DNA of 64,000 bases from Chromobacterium phragmitis (GTDB lineage Bacteria > Pseudomonadota > Gammaproteobacteria > Burkholderiales > Chromobacteriaceae), in assembly GCF_003325475.1 (NCBI RefSeq), contig NZ_CP029495.1, positions 3,906,001 through 3,970,000 on the forward strand. Direction: 5' to 3'. How positions within the stretch are numbered: position 1 is the stretch's first letter; each line of letters starts with the position of its first letter. The position numbers were made by a program, and so were the translations under genes. Positions 10,001 through 17,690 of the stretch are shown here, piece after piece. A model generated the notes under the pieces. That model made no database searches and was not told the DNA's origin. It saw only the letters and a program-made list of their open reading frames with translations.

Positions 10001-10195
10001 GGCGTCGCGCCGCTGGTCTGGGCCGGCGGGCCGGGAGCCGGCAGCCAGAACGCGATCGGCGCGGCGGTGCTGGGCGGCGTGATGTCGGCCACGCTGCTGA
10101 CGCTGTTTTTCGTGCCGCTGGCGCATCTGCTGATACGCGGCCTGGCGGGGCAAGTCGCGCAGCGGCGTTTGAAATTGGCGGAGGCGAGGCCATGA
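7067..10195 (+). CDS. RND multidrug efflux pump, inner-membrane transporter (AcrB/MexB family)
   Basis: A full-length 1042-residue HAE1-type RND transporter. The N-terminus MLARFFIGRPVFAWVLAIVI is typical. The paired acidic residues used for proton relay are visible in GLLVDDAIVVVENVER in TM4 (about residue 405), the TM10 Lys is in GLSAKNAILIIEFAE, and the two large periplasmic loops lie between TM1-2 and TM7-8. It works as a trimer driven by protons. It starts three bases after the adaptor gene, and its stop overlaps the start of the outer-membrane gene. There is no intact local regulator; the only nearby regulatory sequence is a pseudogene downstream. Confidence 0.95.
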   Translation: MLARFFIGRPVFAWVLAIVIMLAGLFALRALPVSQYPDIAPPTVMVSASYPGASAQVVETSVIQVLEQELKGLDNLMYFSSTSSSSGQAEIMLTFRQGANADTAQVQVQNKVSQMLARLPQQVQQNGLSVQKMQGDFLLIASFYDVSGQRSDTDIADWLASNVQDPLSRVGGVGSVRAFGAPYAMRVWLDPHKLNSYGLIPSDVSAAISKQNTEVSVGELGALPSPPGQQLNAMVTAWSRLSTPEQFRDIVVKALPDGGAVRLGDVARVELGQEDYSSSSRLNGHPASGLAVMLAPGANALATAEAVKARVAELERNFPPGIRVAYPEDTTHFVRLSIRAVMATLLEAVALVVLVMYVFLRNWRATLIPALTVPVVLLGTFGVLAAAGFGINTLTLFGMVLAIGLLVDDAIVVVENVERVMSEEGLDARAATVRSMGEIGGALVGIGLVLGAVFLPMAFFGGSVGVIYRQFSITIVAAMALSVLTALTLTPALCATLLRPHAPSERGPLAAFERRFQRLQSDYAGRWLPAWLRRPLRGGLVYLALVAALAALYPRLPTAFIPDEDQGTVMAQFTLPTGATHQRADKVARAVEQHFLETEKANVESVYMLSGFSFGGSGQNAGMAFVALKDWSQRRGQENSAQAIADRATAALAAQRDAEVFGMVLPPIGGLGQTNGFEFWLQDASGQGREHLAKARDQLLKAAQGGDRLSAVRSGAADDKPQLRLDVDQSKAAALGLDPANVADTLGAAWGGRYINDFIDRGRVKKVMMQADAPYRSKPEDLGLWFVRGADGAMTPFSAFARARWEYGPAQLNRYNGLPALPLSGSAAAGVSSGEAMKAVEAIAGKLPGTQYEWSGLSYQDRLSSGQTPLLYAVSILFVFLCLAALYESWLVPCAAMTAIPLGVLGAVLAVMARGLSNDIYFQVGLLTTIGLSAKNAILIIEFAEAAIRRGAAPLEAALAAARQRLRPILMTSLAFGVGVAPLVWAGGPGAGSQNAIGAAVLGGVMSATLLTLFFVPLAHLLIRGLAGQVAQRRLKLAEARP

Positions 10196-11571
10196 AACGC
10201 GTTTTCTGCTTATGGATAGGCGCGGCTTTGGCAGGCTGCGCGTCGCCGCAGCCGGATTACCAACGGCCCGCCGCGCCGGTGCCGGCGCATTGGCCGGCGG
10301 CGGACGCGGAAAGCGGGCAGGCCGATGTGGCCTGGCGGCGTTTCTTCGTCGACGAGGGCCTGCGCGCAACCATCGCCCAGGCGCTGGCCAATAACCGCGA
10401 CTTGCGCGCGGCTGTCGCCAATGTCCAGGCGGCGCGGGCGCAGTACCGGATGCAGGACGCGGCGCGGCTGCCGACCGCGCAGCTGCAGGGCAACGCCAAC
10501 CGCCAGCTCACCCGGAGCGGCGATCCATCGCTGGCGGCGGACAGCCGCGGCGTCAGCGCCGGCCTGGGCGTCAGCGCGTTCGAGCTGGACCTGTTCGGCC
10601 GCGTGAAGAGCCTGAGCGACGCGCAGTGGCGGCGCTATCTGGCCAGCGAAGCCGGCGCGCAGGCGGCGAGGGTCAGCCTGATCGCGGAAACCGCCAATGC
10701 TTATTTGACCTTGGCCGCAGACCGCAGCCAGCTGGCCGCGGCGCGGGCGACGCAGCAAAGCGCCGAACGCTCGCTCGCCCTGACGCGCGAGCGGCTGCGC
10801 CTGGGCGCGGCTTCGGCGCTGGACGTCAGCGCGATGAATACCGTGGCGCAGCAGGCGCGGGCCGATGTCGCCCGTTACCAGGGGCTGGCGGAACGGGACC
10901 GGCTGGCGTTGCAATTGCTGGTCGGCGCGGCGCTTGACGAGGCGAGGCTGCCGGCCGCGCTGGAGGACAGGCCCTACACGCTGGCGGCGCTACCGGTGGC
11001 CGCGCCGGCCGATGCCCTGCTGCGCCGGCCGGACGTCCGCCAGGCGGAAAATCTGCTGCGGGCCGCCCATGCCGACGTGGCCGCCGCGCGGGCGGGCCTG
11101 TGGCCCAAGTTTGGGCTTAGCGCCAGCACCGGTCTCAGCGGCGTGACGCTGGCCGGTCTGCTGAACGCGCCTGCGCGGGCCTTGAGCCTGGCGCTGGACG
11201 CCAGCTTGCCGGCGCTTGACGGCGGCGCGGCGAAGGCTGGAGTCGATCAGGCGGAGGCGCAGCGCCTGGCGGCGCTGGCCGCTTACGAGAAAGCCCTGCA
11301 GAGCGGGTTTCGCGAAGTGGCCGACGCCTTGAGCCAGCGCCGGGCGCTGGCGGAGGAAAAACAGGCGCGGCAGGCGACGCTCGCCAGCGCGGAAACCTCG
11401 CTGCGGCTGGCGGAAGCGCGTTATCGGCAGGGCTTGGACGGCTATCTGAGCCTGCTGGAGGCGCAGCGCACCGCGCAGTCCGCTCGCCAGCAGTGGATCA
11501 GCGCCAGCCTGGCGGAGGCGGAAAACATGGCGGCGCTGTATCGCGCGCTGGGCGGCGGGCTGGAGGGCTGA
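10192..11571 (+). CDS. Outer-membrane efflux channel lipoprotein (OprM/NodT type)
   Basis: A 459-residue TolC-like channel. A short signal with lipobox (AALAGCASPQPDY) precedes two repeats of the outer-membrane efflux domain. Conserved pieces include DVAWRRFFVDEGLRATIAQAL near the start, AFELDLFGRVKSL, LLRRPDVRQAE in the middle and YRQGLDGYLSLLEAQRT near the end. It completes the tripartite pump; its ATG overlaps the stop of the pump gene (ATGA). Sequence and length are normal for the family. Confidence 0.93.
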   Translation: MKRVFCLWIGAALAGCASPQPDYQRPAAPVPAHWPAADAESGQADVAWRRFFVDEGLRATIAQALANNRDLRAAVANVQAARAQYRMQDAARLPTAQLQGNANRQLTRSGDPSLAADSRGVSAGLGVSAFELDLFGRVKSLSDAQWRRYLASEAGAQAARVSLIAETANAYLTLAADRSQLAAARATQQSAERSLALTRERLRLGAASALDVSAMNTVAQQARADVARYQGLAERDRLALQLLVGAALDEARLPAALEDRPYTLAALPVAAPADALLRRPDVRQAENLLRAAHADVAAARAGLWPKFGLSASTGLSGVTLAGLLNAPARALSLALDASLPALDGGAAKAGVDQAEAQRLAALAAYEKALQSGFREVADALSQRRALAEEKQARQATLASAETSLRLAEARYRQGLDGYLSLLEAQRTAQSARQQWISASLAEAENMAALYRALGGGLEG

Positions 11572-11574
11572 GCG

Positions 11575-12487
11575 CTATTGCTTGGCGGCACCGCAACGCT
11601 TGTAGACCCGTCCCGGGCGGCCGATGCGGCCGTAAGAAATCTGGGCGCGCAGGAAGCGCACTTCGACGCAGTATTCCAGGTAGCGGCGGGCGGTGGTTTG
11701 GCTGATGCCTATGGTGCGCGCCACGCTTTCCGTGGTGTGCAGGTCCGCGCCGCGGACGAAAGCGTCCTTGATGCGCTGCCGCGCCAGCTCCTCTCTCGCG
11801 GGCGCGGTAGCACTTGCCAATCAGCAGGCCGCAGATGGAGTCCAGCGCCTGCTGATGGATTTCCGAGTGCGAGCGTGCCAGCTTGAGCGCCTCGTCGTAG
11901 GCTGATGTGCAGCAGGCCGGACAGGGGGGAGATCCCGTTCAGGTGCTCGTGGCGGATCACGCGCAGGTTGTCGGCGTAACGCTTGACCTGGCTGAGCCGC
12001 AGGCTGAGCGAGCTGATGTCGTCCTTGCGGCGGAAGCGGATCCCCCAGCCCTGCGGCTGGCCGTCTATGTGTATGCCCACCCGGCGGCAGGCCGCCGAAC
12101 AGTCAGATCTCGTCGGTAACGTCGGGGGAGTCCGCCTCCAGCGCGAGGAAAGGACCGTCCGGCGCGATGCGGCCCAGGTTCTGGCCCGCCAGCTGATGCT
12201 GGGGTTGGCCAAGCTCCAGCATCGCGCGCGGCGCGGTTGATCGCGGTCAGCCGGCGGCGGGTGTCCACGGAGATCACGCCTTCGTAGATGGATTCGAACA
12301 CCGCGTCCTGTTGCCGCACCAGGCGGGCGATGTCCAGCGGCTCCAGGTTGAACATCTGCCTCTTGATGCGGTGGGCGAACAGCCAGGCGCAGCAAAACAG
12401 GATGAACGGGATGCCCAGCAGCATCGCGAAGAAGGGCATGAACTGGGCGCGGGCGCGGTGCTCGATATGGGATTGGAAACAACCCAC
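11575..12487 (-). pseudogene. Collapsed CitA/DcuS-type sensor kinase fused to the tail of its response regulator
   Basis: Reading leftwards, successive frames match one protein pair in order. First comes the end of a sensor's second membrane helix and its PAS start (RLVRQQDAVFESIYEGVISV). After a frameshift near 12236 the PAS domain continues, then a TGA near 12106, then the phospho-acceptor region (VIRHEHLNGISPLSGLLHIS). After a further shift, helix 2 follows (YDEALKLARSHSEIHQQALD), and almost at once the DNA-binding tail of a CitB/DcuR regulator (RIKDAFVRGADLHTTESVAR, ending at 11575). The sensor's input domain, its ATPase domain and the regulator's receiver domain are all missing. Such systems sense C4-dicarboxylates or citrate. 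It cannot be functional. Confidence 0.8.
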
Positions 12488-12498
12488 CGACAGCCGGC

Positions 12499-12702
12499 CT
12501 ATCTGGGGGCTCCGGCGGACGGATTGGACAAAGACGCCGCGCTGCTGCAGGCGCTGCTGGCGCGCGGCGGGGCGGCAGCGCGGACCTGCCCAGCGTCGCC
12601 TATTTCCTGGCGCGCTTTCCCGAGCCGACGCCGCCTGCGTTTCAGGGCGAGACGGCTAGCGGCGGCAGCGCCGGTCCGGCCATGCGGTTGTCCGGCGAAT
12701 AG
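12499..12702 (+). pseudogene. Possible C-terminal gene remnant
   Basis: Two plus-strand frames joined by a one-base shift near 12575 give protein-like sequence (PADGLDKDAALLQALLARGG then SADLPSVAYFLARFPEP) ending at a stop near 12700. It abuts the broken sensor-kinase gene and has no start or ribosome-binding site. I do not recognise the family. It may mark the far side of the deletion that removed the kinase's N-terminus. Confidence 0.25.
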
Positions 12703-13097
12703 GGGAAGATCACCTCTATCGTCACGTCGTCCGGGTCCTGCAGGAACAACTGGTGCTCGCCGATTTCCGGCACCACCCGCTCGTAAAACGGCTGGCCCAG
12801 CGACAGCAGCCGCATCTGCATGTCGACCAGGTTCTGGCCGCGCAGCGCGATGTGGTCGAGGCGGCCGGAGCCGGCGCGCGCGTCGCGCCCGCCCAGATAG
12901 GCTTGCAGCTCGGCGTCGTCTTCGCGGGCCGCCACCAGGTGCAGCACCGGGGCGGCGCCGGCGTACAGCCACTTCCCGGGAAAGCGGAAGCCGGGCCGCG
13001 GCCCATCGGCCAGGCCCAGCGCGCGCTGGTAGAAAGCCGCGCTCGCGTCCAGGTCGGCGGCGCGTATCGTGAAGTGGTCGATGCGCTGGATGTTCAT
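12642..13097 (-). CDS. VOC-superfamily (glyoxalase/dioxygenase-like) protein
   Basis: A 151-residue protein made of two beta-alpha-beta-beta-beta modules of the vicinal-oxygen-chelate fold. The candidate metal ligands are His8 in RIDHFTIRA, the His in GRLDHIALRG at the start of module two, and the Glu in DVTIEVIF near the end. This layout resembles single-domain glyoxalases and extradiol dioxygenases, but the substrate cannot be assigned. It lies about 40 bases upstream of, and in the same direction as, a nitroreductase and an ene-reductase, suggesting a small redox or detoxification group. Confidence 0.82.
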   Translation of the reverse strand: MNIQRIDHFTIRAADLDASAAFYQRALGLADGPRPGFRFPGKWLYAGAAPVLHLVAAREDDAELQAYLGGRDARAGSGRLDHIALRGQNLVDMQMRLLSLGQPFYERVVPEIGEHQLFLQDPDDVTIEVIFPYSPDNRMAGPALPPLAVSP

Positions 13098-13137
13098 CGC
13101 GTTCTCTCCTCCGCGGCCGCCTGGCCGCGCGACAAGG

Positions 13138-13791
13138 TCACAAACGGGTGATGACGGTTTCCGCCGGCAAGCGCGACTTGGGCAGCCTGGCGTTGAAGTC
13201 CTGCTCCGAGCGTTTTCCCAGCGCCACGATCACCGAGGCGACCAATCCCTGCTCGCGCAGGCCCAGCTCCTCGCCCAGCACGCGCGCGTCGAAGCCCTCG
13301 ATCGGGCAGGCGTCGATTTCCAGCGTCGCCGCGCCCAGCAGCAGCGTGCCCACGGCCAGATAAACCTGTTTTTCCATCCAATGCTGGGCGTCGCGCAATT
13401 CGAAACGGTGCATGTTGACGAAATGGGAGCGGCCTTTGTGCTGTCCGGCGCGGGCTTCGTCATTGGCGAAGCGGCCGTCGCGTTGCTCTTGAGCCAGCAG
13501 GGTTTGCAGATAGCCGTCGTCCATCGCGGCCCGGGCGCAGAATACCACCACGTGGGAGGCGTGGCGTATCTTGGCTTCGTTGAAGGCGTAGCCGCCGGCC
13601 GCGGCCTTGGCGACGCGGGCCTTGCCTTCTTCGCTGCCGGCGATGAAGAAGTGCCAGGGCTGGGAGTTGGTGGATGAGGGGCTGTGGCGCAGCAGGGTTT
13701 CGATCTGTCCCACCTGCTCCTGGCTCAGCTTGAAGCCGGGATCGAAAGCCTTGGTGGTGTAGCGGGTTTGCGCGTAGTGGGCGATGTTCAT
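13138..13791 (-). CDS. nfsB: Oxygen-insensitive NAD(P)H nitroreductase, NfsB family
   Basis: A 217-residue FMN-dependent reductase. The N-terminus MNIAHYAQTRYTTKAFDPG with RY and TKAFD is characteristic of NfsB, followed by LLRHSPSSTNSQPWHFFIA, which binds FMN. Later EIDACPIEGFDARVL and the C-terminal basic segment also fit. It reduces nitroaromatics and quinones with NAD(P)H and works as a dimer. It follows the ene-reductase gene by about 20 bases on the same strand, so the two are probably co-transcribed. Confidence 0.9.
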   Translation of the reverse strand: MNIAHYAQTRYTTKAFDPGFKLSQEQVGQIETLLRHSPSSTNSQPWHFFIAGSEEGKARVAKAAAGGYAFNEAKIRHASHVVVFCARAAMDDGYLQTLLAQEQRDGRFANDEARAGQHKGRSHFVNMHRFELRDAQHWMEKQVYLAVGTLLLGAATLEIDACPIEGFDARVLGEELGLREQGLVASVIVALGKRSEQDFNARLPKSRLPAETVITRL

Positions 13792-13811
13792 GGTGCGTCC
13801 TCGGATGCGGG

Positions 13812-14924
13812 TCAGCAGGCGGCTTCCGTCGCCTGATAATGGGGGTAGTCGTCGTAGCCGCGTCCGTAGCCGCCGAACAGCGCGGACGGGTCGAAATCGG
13901 CCAGCGGCCAGCCATGGGCCAGGCGCGCGGGCAAGTCGGGATTGGCGATGAATGGCCGGCCGAAAGCGATCATGTCGGCGAGGCCGCTGGCCAGCAGCCT
14001 CTCGCCGCGGGCCTGGTCGTAACGGCCGGCCACGATGATGGCGCGGCTAAAGCGGGCGCGCAGCGCGCGGCGGAAGTCGTCGTCCACTTGGGGCGCATCG
14101 TCCCAGTCCGCCTCGGAAAGATGCAGGTAGGCGATGCCCAGCGCGTCCAGCCGGCCGGCGGCCTCCAGTATCGCCGGAACGATCTCCGGGCAATGCATGC
14201 CTCGCGCGGTGATGTAGGGCGCCAGCCGCACGCCGACGCGCTCCGCGCCGATTTCGTCCGCCACCGCGGAGGATGCCTCCATCAGGAAGCGCAACCGGTT
14301 TTCCAAGCTGCCGCCGTAAGCGTCGGTTCTGAGGTTGGACGTGCTGCGCAGGAACTGGTCGATCAGGTAGCCGTTGGCGGCATGGATTTCCACGCCGTCG
14401 AAGCCGGCGGCCATCGCGTTGCGCGCCGCCTGGCGGTAGTCGTCGACGATGCCGGCGATTTCAGCGGTTTCCAGCGCGCGCGGCGTCGGGCAGTCCGCCA
14501 TGCGGCCCGCGCCTTTTTCGTCCGCCACCCACACCTGGGCGTCGGGCGCGATGGCGGACGGCGCCACCGGAGCCGCGCCGTCGTGGAACACCGGGTGGGA
14601 CATCCTGCCCACGTGCCACAGCTGCAGCACCATGCGGCCGCCGGCCTGGCGGACGGCATTGGTGACTTGGCGCCAGCCATCTATCTGCGCCGGGCTGTAA
14701 ATGCCGGGGGTGAAGCTGTAGCCCTGTCCCTGGCGCGAGATCTGGGTGGCTTCGGAAATGATCAGGCCGGCGCTGGCGCGCTGGGCGTAATAGCGCGCCA
14801 TCATCGCATTGGGGATGTCGCCGGGCTGGTCGGTGCGGCAGCGGGTCATCGGCGCCATTGCGATGCGGCTGGGCAGCCGCAGCGCGCCGGTTTGCAGCGG
14901 CGAGAACAGATTGGGTGCGGGCAT
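13812..14924 (-). CDS. nemA: Old yellow enzyme family ene-reductase (NemA-like)
   Basis: A 370-residue FMN flavoprotein of the N-ethylmaleimide reductase group. Visible motifs: NLFSPLQTGALRLPSRIAMAPMTR at the start, the HAAN pair (substrate-binding His and Asn) in VEIHAANGYLIDQFLR, NLRTDAYGGSLENRLRF, and the C-terminal flavin phosphate site in FGRPFIANPDL. It reduces activated C=C bonds such as those of enones and maleimides, and some nitro esters. I chose the ATG at 14924, where the conserved N-terminus begins; 23 further codons are open upstream without conservation. It probably heads an operon with nfsB and the VOC gene. Confidence 0.9.
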   Translation of the reverse strand: MPAPNLFSPLQTGALRLPSRIAMAPMTRCRTDQPGDIPNAMMARYYAQRASAGLIISEATQISRQGQGYSFTPGIYSPAQIDGWRQVTNAVRQAGGRMVLQLWHVGRMSHPVFHDGAAPVAPSAIAPDAQVWVADEKGAGRMADCPTPRALETAEIAGIVDDYRQAARNAMAAGFDGVEIHAANGYLIDQFLRSTSNLRTDAYGGSLENRLRFLMEASSAVADEIGAERVGVRLAPYITARGMHCPEIVPAILEAAGRLDALGIAYLHLSEADWDDAPQVDDDFRRALRARFSRAIIVAGRYDQARGERLLASGLADMIAFGRPFIANPDLPARLAHGWPLADFDPSALFGGYGRGYDDYPHYQATEAAC

Positions 14925-15008
14925 ATCGTTCAACCTCGGGTTCGACGCCTTCTCGATGGGGAGGCGATTCGGTGAGGAAATGATCCTTTGCAAATGCGAC
15001 GAGAAAAA

Positions 15009-15716
15009 CTAGCTGAAAGTGGAATCACTTGATTGATTTTTTTGAAAATTGTAGCCGGGAGCGGCGATCCAGTCCGGCAGCAGCGCCAGGCCATGCGGCC
15101 TGGGGCCGCTGCCGGACTCTGCGTTGATATGGCCGATTTCGCCGGCGTCCGCCAGCCGGCATCGCCATTGTCTGGCCCAGTGGGTTGCGTGGTCGAAGCG
15201 CAACGACGGGTCGTCGCGGCTGGCCACCAGCAGCGCTGGCTTGGCCAGCATCAGCGCCGCGGGCTTGCCGCCGCGCGCCGGTTCGCGGCGGATGGGCGCG
15301 GTCCAGCGGTCGAAATCCGGCTCGCGCCACTGCCGCATGGCGACGCGCCGCCGCTGAGGAAAGCGACGCTGCCAATGGGACTGCCAGTGCTGTCCATCGC
15401 TGTCGTTCAGGCCAGGCGCCAGAATGAAATCGAGATCGCGGGCGGCCTGCGCCAGCCGCTGTTCTATCCGATCGCGTTCGCTGTCATGCATGGCGGGGAG
15501 GAAGACGGGAAAAGCCGCCATTATCGGCCGCCGGATGGCGGGCGGCAATGGCGGCCGGGGGAGGGCTTGTTTCAGCCAGGCATTGAGGATGCGCCGCGCC
15601 AGCGACACGTTGATGGCGCCGTTGATGCGGTTGGCGATCTGGGCGAAAGGCATCAGCTCCATGCGCTCGGCCGAAGTCAGGATGGCCACGTCGCCGGTGC
15701 CGCCTTGGTCGCGCAT
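15009..15716 (-). pseudogene. RBBP9/YdeN-type alpha/beta hydrolase lacking its nucleophile core
   Basis: The open frame encodes 235 residues. From about residue 96 it matches the RBBP9/YdeN serine-hydrolase family: an LAPGLNDSDGQHWQSHWQRR start, then WREPDFDRWTAPI, then directly the late part ALLVASRDDPSLRF and GEIGHINAESGSGPRPHGLALL with the catalytic Asp and His regions. The segment of about 50-60 residues that should carry the GHS-type nucleophile elbow is absent, replaced by a short RREPARGGKPAALML. The first 95 residues do not belong to this family and may come from another gene. The frame is intact but catalysis is not expected. Confidence 0.6.
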
Positions 15717-16149
15717 GGGGCTTTATAACAAGGGTTCGCCGTGTTGTTTATGCTCTTTAATTTCGTTGCTGGCTTATCAGGGGCTTGGCGCGGCTATGCG
15801 TTAAAAGCTTGAACGGGATCATATTTTCAGCTTGAGGGGCTGCTGGGTCACATGGCGTTGGACGGGGATGTCATTGAGAGCCCGCCAGCGAGCAGGCGGC
15901 GAATGACTTTGCGAAGGCTGGAGATCGATTTGGAAATGTGAACGGTAGGCAGGTGCGATGAATTGGGATTGTCTGATCATTGGCCCTGTCGATTTTTAAA
16001 GTTATTCGGGTGGGATGCGCGCATGGATTTGGTGTTATGATTATCCATTCTTAAAAGTCGGCTCATTTAATTTTGTAGTTATATTGACTGTTTATGTGCT
16101 GATTGTTTTTGCGGAAAATTCTTGGCCTGTCGGCTGGCGCGGGGCGGCG
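15717..16149. other. Intergenic region upstream of the LuxR-type regulator
   Basis: No gene found. Composition drops in GC from about 15960 on. A frame open from 16015 leads into the regulator, but its first 45 codons look like an unconserved hydrophobic leader. This stretch probably holds the promoter of the regulator-aldolase-permease operon. Confidence 0.4.
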
Positions 16150-17016
16150 ATGACGAGCATCAATTTCCAGAGCGATAGGTTTTACGCGACCAATGCGTCA
16201 TTCACGGCCACCGATGCGGTGATTGAATTCACCCGGCCTTTGCGCAGCCTGAAAATCGCTTATTTCACCTTTGACAGGCATTTCGCCGACGGCTCGCGCA
16301 TCGCGCTCACCAATTCGCCGGAATGGATTCAGCATTACTGGCGGCAGGAAATGTTCCAACTGGCGGTGTTTGAAAAAGACGCGGACAACTTCACCGACGG
16401 TTATGTGTTCTGGAACTGGCTGAATCGGGAACCCATTTATTCCGCCGCGGCGTTGTTCGGCATAGACAACGGCGTGACGCTGATTGAGCGCGGCGACGAA
16501 TATTGCGATTTCTTCCATTTCGGCTCGGTGTACGACAACAGCGTCAACAATGATTATCTAAGCGGCAAAATGGCGCATCTGCACCAGTTCGTCTCGCTGT
16601 TCAAGTACAAGCTGCACGACGTGATCGAATCCGCCTGCGGCGACCGCATCTATCTGCCTGAATCGGCCAGAGGCAAGCTGATCCTGGACAGCGAGATCAA
16701 TCACGAGATGCTGGTTTCCGACTTCCACAGCCTGATGGACCGCCGCGACGTGTCTCGCATCTACTTGGGCGACGCCGACCGCAACGCCTATCTGACCAAG
16801 AAGGAGGTGGCGCTGATGCGGGAATTGGTGGGCGGCGCCTCCTGCGCCGAGGCGGCCATCTCGCTGGACATCACCAGCGACGCGGTCAACAAGCACATCA
16901 AGAACATCAAGGAGCGGCTCAACTGCCGATCGCTGTGCCAGCTGGGCTTTGTGATCGGGAAGCTGAGCGCGCGCAATATCTACCCTTTTTCAGTGGCAAG
17001 TGGTGCGAACAAATGA
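16150..17016 (+). CDS. LuxR-type transcriptional regulator with unknown sensor domain
   Basis: A 288-residue protein with a C-terminal LuxR/FixJ helix-turn-helix (LTKKEVALMRELVGGASCAE through ERLNCRSLCQLGFVIGKL, about residues 220-275). The N-terminal 200 residues are a PAS- or autoinducer-like globular domain, rich in aromatic residues, without a recognisable signature. The frame is open from 16015, but I chose the ATG at 16150, after GGGGCGG, because the preceding codons look like a spurious hydrophobic leader. Its stop overlaps the start of an aldolase gene, and a sugar permease follows. It probably activates this operon in response to the sugar substrate. Confidence 0.82.
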   Translation: MTSINFQSDRFYATNASFTATDAVIEFTRPLRSLKIAYFTFDRHFADGSRIALTNSPEWIQHYWRQEMFQLAVFEKDADNFTDGYVFWNWLNREPIYSAAALFGIDNGVTLIERGDEYCDFFHFGSVYDNSVNNDYLSGKMAHLHQFVSLFKYKLHDVIESACGDRIYLPESARGKLILDSEINHEMLVSDFHSLMDRRDVSRIYLGDADRNAYLTKKEVALMRELVGGASCAEAAISLDITSDAVNKHIKNIKERLNCRSLCQLGFVIGKLSARNIYPFSVASGANK

Positions 17017-17687
17017 AGATATGGCTGGACACGATAGACATTGACGCCATCCGCAAGGCTCAGGCCATGGGCGTGCTGGCCGGCGTGACGACCAATCCGT
17101 CGATACTGGCCACCGCCAATCGCGAGGTGGAGGCGGTGCTGGGAGAAATCCTGGACGCGCAGGCCGGCCCGCTGGCGGCGCAGGTGGTCAGCCGCGAACT
17201 GGACGGCATGCTGGCGCAGGCGCGGCGCCTCGCCGCCATCAGCCCCAGGATGGTGGTCAAGATTCCGGCGGTGGGAGAGGGGTACCGCGCGATGTCCATT
17301 CTGGAGCGCGAAGGCATCGCCACGCTGGCGACCACGATTTTCGAAACCCGGCAGCTGGCGCTGGCCGCGCTGGCCGGCGCCAGCTACGCCGCGCCTTACG
17401 TGAACCGGATCGAACTCTCCACCGGCAATGCCTTCGAGGTGGTGGAAAGCTCGCAGCGGCTGCTGGACGCCTATGGCTACCGGACCGCCATTCTGGCCGC
17501 GGCCATCAAGACGGTGGACCAGTTCCTGCGCTGCGCGCGGATTGGCGTGGCCGCGGTCACGCTGCCGGTCAATGTGTTCCAGCAGCTTTACGCGTCCAGC
17601 GAGGATATCGAGCAGAGCCTGCGCAAGTTCGACGCCGCCTGGCAAAGCAACGGGCTGACGCGCGACGCCGCTTTGTTCCAGGAGTGA
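17013..17687 (+). CDS. Fructose-6-phosphate aldolase / transaldolase-like enzyme
   Basis: A 224-residue class I aldolase of the small TalC/FSA transaldolase group. It begins MKIWLDTIDIDAIRKAQAMG, with the substrate-binding VTTNPS motif at residues 25-30. The Schiff-base Lys is Lys83 in VVKIPAVGEG. APYVNRIE, which follows the (beta/alpha)8 strand 6, is conserved. Length is typical. The enzyme would cleave or form a ketose phosphate using glyceraldehyde 3-phosphate or a hydroxy-ketone. Translation is coupled to the regulator (ATGA overlap) and the permease follows after three bases, so it probably acts on the imported sugar. Confidence 0.87.
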   Translation: MKIWLDTIDIDAIRKAQAMGVLAGVTTNPSILATANREVEAVLGEILDAQAGPLAAQVVSRELDGMLAQARRLAAISPRMVVKIPAVGEGYRAMSILEREGIATLATTIFETRQLALAALAGASYAAPYVNRIELSTGNAFEVVESSQRLLDAYGYRTAILAAAIKTVDQFLRCARIGVAAVTLPVNVFQQLYASSEDIEQSLRKFDAAWQSNGLTRDAALFQE

Positions 17688-17690
17688 GGC

